NCBI GenBank assembly: GCA_022478985.1
Contig: JAKSZP010008040.1
Location: forward strand, 99,791-163,790
Direction: 5' to 3'
Source: Massospora cicadina
Lineage: Eukaryota > Entomophthoromycota > Entomophthoromycetes > Entomophthorales > Entomophthoraceae
DNA length: 64,000 bases
The notes beneath the pieces were generated by a model, which ran no database searches, was not told the origin of the DNA, and saw nothing but the letters and a program-made list of their open reading frames with translations. Both the position numbers and the translations under genes were made by a program. Within the stretch, counting starts at the first letter, position 1; each line of letters opens with the position of its first letter. This document shows positions 56,551-64,000 of this stretch, piece by piece.

Positions 56551-56760
56551 AGAAGCCAAGGTGGAAAACATTTTAGCGTCCTGCAGATCCCAGTAGTCAG
56601 TACAGTATCTTGTGGCCTGGAAAGGGTATCCAGCTTATGAGAACAATTGGGTTAAGGCCTGCAACTGCGCTAACTGCATGGAGCTGGTCAATGCATTTCA
56701 CAAATCCCACCCTAACGCTCCCATCCCCCCAAAAAGGTTGCAACAGTAATGGCGATCAAA
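56551..56760 (+). pseudogene. D2 chromodomain
   Basis: VENILASCRSQ, stop, SVQYLVAWKGYPAYENNWVK then NCMELVNAFHKSHPNAP. This is the classical chromodomain order (V-I-ILxxR, YLVKWKGYP, ENxW, ELVxxFHxxHP) at the integrase C-terminus. Such domains bind methylated histone H3 and direct insertion to heterochromatin, which fits this nested locus. One stop near 56,595. Confidence 0.88.
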
Positions 56761-56821
56761 CTACCCAAGGTGCACAAAAATGTGGCCCTCGTGCAGCTTC
56801 CTGGTGATGGTGCCCTTCTTT

Positions 56822-56835
56822 AGAAAAAGGAAGGG
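56822..56835 (+). promoter_or_regulatory. D2 polypurine tract
   Basis: AGAAAAAGGAAGGG, three bases before the 3' LTR. Confidence 0.8.
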
Positions 56836-56838
56836 TAA

Positions 56839-57994
56839 TGTAAGTCTAGGGAAACGTCCCCTGTGTGTCTATTGGGCCCTCTTCCTATTTCCAAGTAGAA
56901 AGGCTTCGAAGAGGGTGGCTGTACCCCTCATCACCCAGAGTGACCTCGCCCATGTGGTTGACGAGTGCTGGGTAACAGCTCTCCCTCTTCAGATCCCTCC
57001 CCCGGTGCCCACATTCACCTCTCCTGAACTTGTACGCCTGATCATGGAAATTTGCACCAAAATCACCCAAATGAAGTTGATAAGTCCAAAAACGAGTGGA
57101 AACAAGCCTGATGATTGGGATCCGCATAGTCAAAAAGGAATGAAGATTGATTCATTGGCTGGAATCACTGATGGTTTTGATTCAGCCAACACTGTGATCG
57201 TCAAAATTAACCATCTCCCAAGATCATTGGGGATGATCCCTGACGGTCAGGTAGCTGCATCAGACACCATCAATGATAGTTCAAAGCTCTCACCCCAGCA
57301 AATTGGGCATTGCAGCTGATGCAACACTTTTGATTGAACGAATGGCCCAGCGACCAGGCATGGGTGGGTTGGGCATCCCAAACTCATTCCCAATCATTTG
57401 GTACTTCCCCTACGTGGGGGTGGCCTTGGGGGATTCCCATTGCTCATCAGGCCAGACGCCATCACGCCAACCACCAAAAATGCAGTAGAGCCTCAGTTCA
57501 AGCATTTGAGGTCAAACTGAAAGTGACTCAGCCTGATGAATCCTTTGATGTCAGTTCCCAGTGAGATTATCTGTCCCCATTCCTGAATAATTCGCCAGTT
57601 AGGTCAAACTTGAGGGACCCAATCCTGGCTAGTTTCCCCATCAATCAACCACTATTTAATCAGTTACATCGCACTGAGAAAATTGTTGGTAGATTTTTCT
57701 TCCTTACAATTCCATTAAAAAACCTCTTATCAAATTTAGTTTTTTATGTTGAAAAATAAACCGCCCTATCTGCCAACACTTACACACCCTCAAGGTTAAA
57801 GGCCATATTCATCTGATATTTTATTATGTGCCTGTACAAGATTTTGGCTCACCGGCAGTTATTGGCAAAACTCCTTTCCAGTTTCATATCCGTCATACCA
57901 GCAGCAGTGCCTTTGGCATTCTGGTTTGCCGTTTGGGTGCTCCAGCACCTAGGCTGACAGGTCAGTCTAATTCTTACTTGCTGTTTGCCTGACA
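56839..57994 (+). repeat. D2 3' LTR
   Basis: 1,156 bp, TGTAAGTCTAGGG to GCCTGACA, partner of 50,855-52,008. The LTR frame stays open here too (to 57,319). Confidence 0.93.
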
Positions 57995-57999
57995 GTCCT

Positions 58000-58990
58000 G
58001 GGGTCAAACCAAATGGTTTTGGAGTGGGTGTTTTCTAGGATAAAGGTAGATTTGAATCAGAGTGGAATGATTCTTGGGTGTGTTGGTTCAGCCACTATGG
58101 AATTCAATTTATTTTAAAACAATTGGGGTTTGCTTATGGCATGTTTCAAAAGACATAACATCAAGTATGGTGAATGATCTTGATTTATTCTTTCATCAGA
58201 AAGCTATAAGAGAAAGGACTTGAGAATGGGAAATTCTCTAGTTCCGTTTTCTATCAAATTGCCTAGAAATATCAAATAACACTGTTCATAGGCTTTATTT
58301 ATTTTTATTACTGTCTTCCGAGGTTTATATTGATAAATTTAGTCTAACAGCGGCCATGTTTGGCCTATACAAACAGGAGTTGGACTTTGAGTTCGAGATT
58401 GGGAAGGCTATTACCTCCTTATACACCTTGCCTTGGTGTCAGGGCATGTTTCTGAGGGTAAGCATACTCACAACTGTCCTCTAAAGGGTGTTTATCCGTG
58501 GCTCCTGTAGCACACGCACTAGAAGAATGGTCTCAGGGACCTTGTCTGACCATTGGTCATTGACTTGGGCCCTGCTTCCCAATTCATTCATGGCTTACTG
58601 GAAGGAGCCAGTGCGTTACACTACCCTCCTGACACCAATCATATCAGTGGATCAAAAGACTTTACCACCTGGGAGTTACCAACAGGAGTTAACTGAAGAG
58701 GTGATAATAATACAGTTAGAATCTTTAAACAAAATTTAAGTTAGCCTCCCTCCAAGCCAACTGGAGAGCCAGAGAATGACTAAGTTACCCAAGTTCAACA
58801 TAGGAGACAAGGTTTTGTTTTCCACCTGCGGGGAACCCAACCAGCAAAACTACAGGCCATTTGGGCTAGGCCTGCTACTGTGCTAACAAAGTGAGGAGTA
58901 GAATACTCCATCTGGGATGTTAGTACTAATGTTATTTTTAGTAGAGTACATGCCAAGCACTTTTAAATATTCCCCAGGTCTCATCTTGGA
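58000..58990 (+). pseudogene. B integrase C-terminal part
   Basis: After D2 the B coding resumes. 58,000-58,450 is decayed without clear motifs. From 58,560 it reads LPNSFMAYWKEPVRYTTLLT, then MTKLPKFNIGDKVLF near 58,775-58,815 and EYSIWDVSTNVIFSRVHAKH near 58,900-58,960, a GPY/F-type C-terminus without chromodomain. Confidence 0.72.
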
Positions 58991-59007
58991 AGGGGAAGTG
59001 CCATGGA

Positions 59008-60219
59008 TGAGGCTGTGACTGGTACAGAAGGTCATTTCTGGACCAGTGGAATGCATAAAAATAAACCCCAAACCAGTGGAGAAACAGGTAATTTATGCAC
59101 TTCAGATGGGGGCAAACAAGACCCTTTTTATAGGTGAGGGCGAGCATTGAAATTTTCACTTAGAACAAGATGACGTCAAGTAAATTTGTTTCTACATCAA
59201 AATTCAGATGATTTTTAGATGAAGACAACGTCACCACCAAAAATTCTTATGAAAATAGACCCCTTTATATACCTTTGGGGGTCCAAGATAAATTTGAATT
59301 CCACCAGTGACAAGTGATGAGCAAACCAGATTATGCCAATGAGATCATTCAAAGTTTGAAGGCGAATATCACAGATTGGCCAACCATCCAATTTTTAGAG
59401 TCGCTTGAAGCCACAAGGTGAGGCGCATTATAGAAGCATTACCGCTCAAACCCAAAGTTGAGAGAGATAATACTAAATTTAGTAATCAACCAATATTGCA
59501 AGAAGGTACATTGAGCCAAAGCCCAGAAGAGGGGAGTAGTAAAAAGGCTATGAACATCCAGGTTTATGGGTAACAACTGCATGACAGAGCTCACGGTTAC
59601 TAGATTGTCCCAAAATGGAATAAGATATTAGAGCAGCAACAAGCCTCCATCTGACTAGAATATCTTGAGAAATTCTTATATTAAAATCTCAAATCCTAAA
59701 TGTTTCTCTATACTTCATTCATTTTATAACTTGAATATTACTTTGAAGTAAAATTTACTTCACATTTTATCCTGATAAAAACTTTCTAGAGATTACCAAT
59801 TTCATCTTTTTCCACTCTTGTTGTATTAGATATAAGTGCCAATAACCAGTCTGAGATTAACCAGATACTATGTGCCCAGTAAACAGTCTAAGACCTGCTC
59901 TGTTTGAAGAAGACACTCTCTGTCAAGGATAAATTGGTATAGATAACGCTAAGGGAGAGGTTGGATAGGCTCCCGTTAAGTCCTGAGGATCAATGCATGT
60001 CAGAAATGTCTAAGAGTGTCAAGAAATCTGCTGTGGTCATAGACAGTTTGTACAAGAAATTGATGCTAAAAGGGGTAGAATTAAAGGAGGATTTTCTTAG
60101 TGAGAGCGCTTGTGTGTTAGCAAAGATTGTCTGGTTCCTAATCTTCGCGGAGTAGACCCCCTGAGCAGCTAGTCAGACTCTAAGGTTAAGCGAGCCAAGG
60201 TCAGTACACTGACTGAGTG
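59008..60219 (+). repeat. B 3' LTR
   Basis: About 1,212 bp. It is uninterrupted and so shows the original sequence of the site where element C entered the 5' copy (ATACTTCATTCATTTTAT near 59,718). The end is placed by the TTAGA flank. Confidence 0.82.
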
Positions 60220-60224
60220 TTAGA

Positions 60225-61400
60225 TCTGGTTGACCAGCTGGAGCGTCTGGTGCATTGATAACTCAATAATTAATGGTGGAGGGAGTGATTTTGTTTAAAC
60301 TTCTGCATTCAGTTTTACCCCTACTGCATGACAAGGTTATTCAGGCTCACCATGACCCTCCAATGTGGGTCACCCAGGTAATAAAAAATGTCTCTTTCTG
60401 GTAAAGCGGATGCACAACTGGCCCAGGATCTCCAAGGATATCCCAGCATATATTGCTAGTTGCATAATGTGTGCATAAATAAAATCCAATCAATCAGGTC
60501 AGAATGGCCTTCTCCATACCCTGCAGCAGGCTGAGGGCCCATGCACCTCAGTATATGTCAACTTCATTGTTGAACTTTCTAAGCTCTAATGGGTTTGATG
60601 CGATTTGGGCGGTGTTAGACAGCTTTACCAAGGTTTCCATGTATATCCCCTTTTCATTTGTTATTATCTCTGAGGAAACTGCCTGACATTTCATGTGGCA
60701 CACCTTATTGATAATTGGATTGCCACAGAAGATTGTAAGTGACCGGGGGCACATTTTATAGTGCACTTTTGGATGGCCCTCCTGGCTACCTTGAAAATTA
60801 AGCTGTGATGCTCCACCGCATACCATCCCCAGTCTGACAGGAAAATGTTCAGAACAACCAGATCCTTGAGCAGCATCTCAAATGTTATGCCACCGCTGCA
60901 CAGGATACCTTGGCAGATGGTTTTCTGTTGGCACAATTTTCATACAATAATACTGCCCATGCGTCTACAGGGTTTTGTCTTACAAGGCCACGTTGTGGTA
61001 TAATCCCTCATAATCACCTGATCTGTGCCTTCACCTGGAGGTCCCTGCTATTGCAGATTATGCACAACAAATTTGTAGCGTTCAATAACTGGTCCAGGAG
61101 TATATGATTAAAGCTATCAGTGATTACAAGTGGTTTGTGGATCAGATTCATATTCCAACCCATGAGATTATGGTGGGTCCATTGGTCATGCTCAATATAT
61201 GCCACCTGCATATGAAGGTTCCCATATGGAAGTTTGCAAGCAAACATCTGGGCCCTCACATGGTTGAGGAATATTTGGGTAATGTGGCCTTTTGGCTGGA
61301 TCTTCCCATTCATTGGAAACAGTACACCATCTTTCTCACTTCTCAGTTGTCACCATTCAAAGGCACGCCAACTGTGGATCCTGAGCTGTGTGGTGATCAT
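60225..61400 (+). pseudogene. D1 integrase (resumes after B)
   Basis: Reads LVDQLERLVH, then LLHDKVIQAHHDPPMWVTQ near 60,320-60,375, SCIMCA near 60,455 and GLLHTLQQAEGP near 60,510, matching D2. NFIVELS opens the core near 60,560. HASTGFCL near 60,957 and HEIMVGPLVMLNICHLHMKV, LGPHMVEEYLGNVAFWLDLP (61,160-61,310) give the C-terminal module. Frameshifts and stops throughout. Confidence 0.82.
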
Positions 61401-61690
61401 TGACTCAGTGGAGGTGGAGTTGTAGGCTATTTGGCATCCCATTTCTCACATCACTCAGTATAGTACTTGGTGGTGTGAAAAAGATTTCTCTCATATGAAA
61501 ACATCTGGGTTAGTGCACAGAATTATGCAAAATTGCTGCGAGTTGGTAAAGGCCTTCCACATTACACACCCAGATACTCCTTGCTCTCTCCAGAAGGTTG
61601 CCTCCATCTTGGCAACCAAGTTTTATAAGGCACACAAAAATGTTGTATTGGCCCAAGTTCCCAGTGGGGTGCTCCCCCAACTCAAAAAGG
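61401..61690 (+). pseudogene. D1 chromodomain remnant
   Basis: NCCELVKAFHITHPDTP (near 61,530-61,580) aligns to NCMELVNAFHKSHPNAP of D2; the preceding KWKGYP strand is changed to CEKDFSHMKTSG. Confidence 0.7.
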
Positions 61691-61696
61691 GAAGGG
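61684..61696 (+). promoter_or_regulatory. D1 polypurine tract
   Basis: AAAAAGGGAAGGG just before the 3' LTR. Confidence 0.78.
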
Positions 61697-61699
61697 TTA

Positions 61700-62714
61700 T
61701 ATAAGCCTTGGGGAGCAACCCCTGTGGCTTAATTGGGAGGTATTCCCATTTTGGACCAATAAGGCAAAGAAGCTGGCAGGAAGCTGGCAGTCATCCCTCT
61801 TTTGACTCTTGGAAATTTAGCCTATGTGGTAGATGAGAGGTGGGTGACAGTGTATCCTTGAAGATCATATCATTTTCTACCATGCCAACCACAAATGAGC
61901 TGGCTTGAGAAGTCAGGTTGTGTTTAGGGGGAAGTGGTGGCAGCCTGGGGCTACCACCATCAGGGGGTTAACAGTGATTCTCCCTCTCAAAGGGTTGTCT
62001 CTGGAAGTTCAGGTTATGCCAATATAATAAAATTGGAATCTGCTTGAATTAGATTGAGTAAATTGGTTTCAGGTGTGGGAATTCCCATCTGCGGTGGCCC
62101 TTGATCACTATTAATTGTGAGCCTATCCATGATAGGTACAGTTGCAATAAATCTATTACCAACTCAATGGGACCAGCCATATATGGTCTGGCCATGGGTG
62201 CAACCAGTTACCCACCAAAAAAAGAATGTTGATCTTCCAAGTAAATTGCATTGGGAGGGGAAAGTTGCGCAAAATTGAGCATGAGTTAGCTGGAAAGGCT
62301 GGGATTGATCTGGCATCATAAGAATCCTAGGTAACAATATGATATAACCAAATTGCAAAATTATAATGATGGTGAATACAGTTGTTATATTCCCCAAATG
62401 TGTTTTGCAAGCTTATAAGGCAGCAGAACCTGACAGGTTTTGTTACCACTCTACTTTCCTCTTTTTACTCTAAAAAAGTTCTTATAAAAATGATCCCTAA
62501 AAAATCAAGTCTCATCTGCAAATCTTAGCAGTCTGCCAGCCATTTTATAATGATGGTTGGTCATTTTGGGAGCCTTTGGTTGATGCTTGCAGCTGCTGTA
62601 ATACCGTTTCATCCATCAAGTTGTTTAACTGTATCAATGGTATTCTGGCTGGTGTTCTGGGTGGTCACTCACCCTCAGTTCCAGGCAGCCTTATTATCAG
62701 CACGCTCCATGACA
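61700..62714 (+). repeat. D1 3' LTR
   Basis: 1,015 bp, TATAAGCCTTGGGG to CTCCATGACA, partner of 25,215-26,221. Confidence 0.88.
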
Positions 62715-63102
62715 GTTTGAACATTACATGTGCATAGCGCTATCATGATATTTTTGGTACAAGTTTGCTAGTTGGATGTGATACTTTATTTTAATTACTA
62801 TATTTTAAAGCATTGTCTATATAATCAATTATAAAAAGAATGTGGGCATCCTGAATAACCCAAATGAGTCTTTAAACAGGCTAGAAACCCTTGGAAAATC
62901 TAGTTAATACCCTTTATCTATGTGGTTTAAGAAAATTAGTTTTAAAATATAAAGGATAAGAGTCATCATGATATATCTATAACTCATCAGTAGGGTTCAC
63001 ATTAGCCTTACCTTTTATTATAAGAAAAAGTAACAATGGTAGAGAAGTTCAGGAAGGGTAATTTGGGGTAGAGATAATAAAGTAAATTAATGAGTTCTCA
63101 TT

Positions 63103-63160
63103 GGCACAGCCTCCACTTGGCCACCAGCTATGCTGGTGATCTCTTTCCAGTATCTGTGCC
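63103..63160. repeat. Palindromic repeat 1
   Basis: Outer arms GGCACAG and CTGTGCC enclose an inner hairpin CACCAGC-TAT-GCTGGTG (63,122-63,138). GC-rich in an AT-rich surrounding. Confidence 0.6.
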
Positions 63161-63206
63161 ATAGCTACACTCTGAGCCTAATTTACTTTATAAAACTATT
63201 AATTGT

Positions 63207-63244
63207 GCCACTCAGACTAACAGCTTTGCTGTTGCCCTCATGGC
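63207..63244. repeat. Palindromic repeat 2
   Basis: GCCACTCAGACTAACAGC-TTT-GCTGTT...TGGC, 38 bp, a decayed version of repeat 3; both are preceded by TTGT or TTTGT. Confidence 0.6.
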
Positions 63245-63344
63245 CTATAAGCTAACTTATTACTAATAAAATATAAAACTAGGAAATATTTAAGGTTCAA
63301 AATGCTTATGATAGTATTGTAAAATATAATAAAATATCATTTGT

Positions 63345-63382
63345 GCCACTCAAAGAAACAGCTTTGCTGTTGCCTTTGTGGC
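63345..63382. repeat. Palindromic repeat 3
   Basis: 38-bp near-perfect stem-loop: arms GCCAC, CAAAG and AACAGC pair with GCTGTT, CTTTG and GTGGC around a TTT loop. Confidence 0.65.
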
Positions 63383-64000
63383 TGGGGAAATAGTAGCATA
63401 ACTCCAAATAAAAACTCCATAATATAATTTAAGCTCACAAACTCAATCAAACTGAGTATATTAATAAGACTAAGTGCTTTAGTGCAGATTAAGATATAAT
63501 TATTCAAGGTTATTTTAATTAGGTGATGTATTGTAGAAATTAAGGAAATAGATATCAGTATATGCCAAACATTAAAAGAGCAACCACTTTAACATAGTCA
63601 TAATAGATTAGTTTCAATATTCTCCAAAATTTAACTTTTATTCTACTAATTAAATTGTTAGACTATATTACTGGAGTAAACTAAACATAATTCTAATTTG
63701 CCACCAATATATCACTGCTCAAAATAAGCAATCCATTTATTGATATATTATAGTAGATCAATTATAAAAAGTCAAAACTTACCTTGATAATGATATTAGC
63801 AAATATTTAGGATGGTAACAGCTTATGGTGAAATCAAAATCAGCAAAACTACTACTTTATGTTAGATCAAATATAAATATCAAAAACTTTTTCTGATGAT
63901 GTTTTTAAACACAGAAATTACAATAGTTTATGCTGAAATCAAAACAATAAAATTACTAAAAATATTACCAAAATAAGAAGCAAAACTCACCTTAAAAAGA

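Larger units (their letters stand above)
50855..57994 (+). mobile_element. D2, chromodomain Ty3/Gypsy element lacking gag
   Basis: 7,140 bp with LTRs 50,855-52,008 and 56,839-57,994 that differ by only a few percent by eye, perfect GTCCT duplication, protease, RT, RNase H, integrase, chromodomain and polypurine tract. The protease-like reading starts at the LTR edge, so there is no gag. Despite recent LTRs, pol holds several stops and frameshifts, so D2 was probably mobilised in trans. Inserted in B integrase. Confidence 0.93.
28729..60219 (+). mobile_element. Element B, Ty3/Gypsy, interrupted by C, A3 and D2
   Basis: 5' LTR 28,729-29,424 plus 35,562-36,064, PBS 36,067, gag region 36,240-37,740, protease (split by A3), RT, RNase H, integrase (split by D2), 3' LTR 59,008-60,219. 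Without its three insertions B is about 8.35 kb. Flanks TCAGA (28,724-28,728) and TTAGA (60,220-60,224) fit a 5-bp duplication with one transition. D1 coding resumes on the far side. Confidence 0.82.
25215..62714 (+). mobile_element. D1, outermost chromodomain Ty3/Gypsy element, split by element B
   Basis: 5' LTR 25,215-26,221 and 3' LTR 61,700-62,714 align along their length. The internal part is 26,222-28,728 (unknown segment, RT, RNase H) and 60,225-61,699 (integrase, chromodomain, polypurine tract). Element B with everything nested in it fills 28,729-60,219. D1 alone is about 6.0 kb. The outer flanks TTCTG and GTTTG agree at only 3 of 5 positions, so no target duplication is claimed. Confidence 0.85.
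62715..64000. other. AT-rich right flank
   Basis: No ORF of note and no element similarity. Contains three short palindromic repeats (63,103, 63,207, 63,345). Donor-like sites on the - strand (AAG|GTAAGT near 63,780 and AAG|GTGAGT near 63,990) could mean that introns of a gene to the right reach in; this is weak. Confidence 0.5.

Noticed and set aside
50790..57319. Two near-identical 180-codon genes (50,790 and 56,780)
   Set aside because: They are the same frame in the two LTRs of D2; the identity comes from LTR duplication. Kept only as an LTR ORF observation.
1..64000. Repeat-induced point mutation as cause of all the decay
   Set aside because: Some lesions are C-to-T or G-to-A, but many are indels and other changes, and long GC-bearing frames survive. 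I cannot compute dinucleotide indices here; a TpA/ApT and CpA+TpG/ApC+GpT calculation would decide.

Overview
This is a eukaryotic, repeat-dense window in which I find no intact host gene and no rRNA, tRNA gene or CRISPR array. Nearly every base from 1 to about 62,714 can be placed in a retrotransposon or in something inserted into one. Chromodomain Ty3 elements together with APE-type LINEs suggest a filamentous fungus, perhaps a basidiomycete with a large repeat-rich genome. That is an inference; nothing here names a species. I use these names: family A (Ty3/Gypsy copies A1, A2, A3), B and C (single Ty3/Gypsy elements), D (related chromodomain elements D1 and D2), LINE-a and LINE-b, and a tRNA-derived SINE (two copies).

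Layout. (1) 1-10,740: A1 on the + strand, cut by the window edge inside its RT, then RNase H, integrase, a hairpin array, an antisense ORF and a 3' LTR. LINE-a (225-5,452) sits inside its RT with a perfect 17-bp target duplication. (2) 11,219-24,790: LINE-b on the - strand, split in ORF1 by A2 (15,898-24,138, - strand, both LTRs present). SINE copies lie in the A1 LTR and in LINE-b. (3) 25,215-62,714: one nested stack. D1 is the outermost element, B (28,729-60,219) lies inside D1, and C (29,425-35,556), A3 (37,865-47,719) and D2 (50,855-57,994) lie inside B. A3 and D2 carry further insertions. (4) 62,715-64,000: AT-rich flank with small GC-rich palindromes.

Most junctions rest on target-site duplications, on a protein reading that continues across the insertion, or on a related copy showing the empty site. 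From these the order of events is D1, then B, then C, A3 and D2.

The most unusual biology is in family A. All three copies have about 1.7 kb between pol and the 3' LTR, read as a protein on the opposite strand, with the reading conserved between copies. A2 and A3 also share one deletion that removes the whole RT catalytic core, so a non-autonomous lineage appears to have spread using enzymes supplied in trans. D1 and D2 share Asp-to-Asn changes in both RT and RNase H and show no recognisable gag.

All coding regions are decayed by stops and frameshifts. Element edges backed by duplications are exact; domain edges are approximate.
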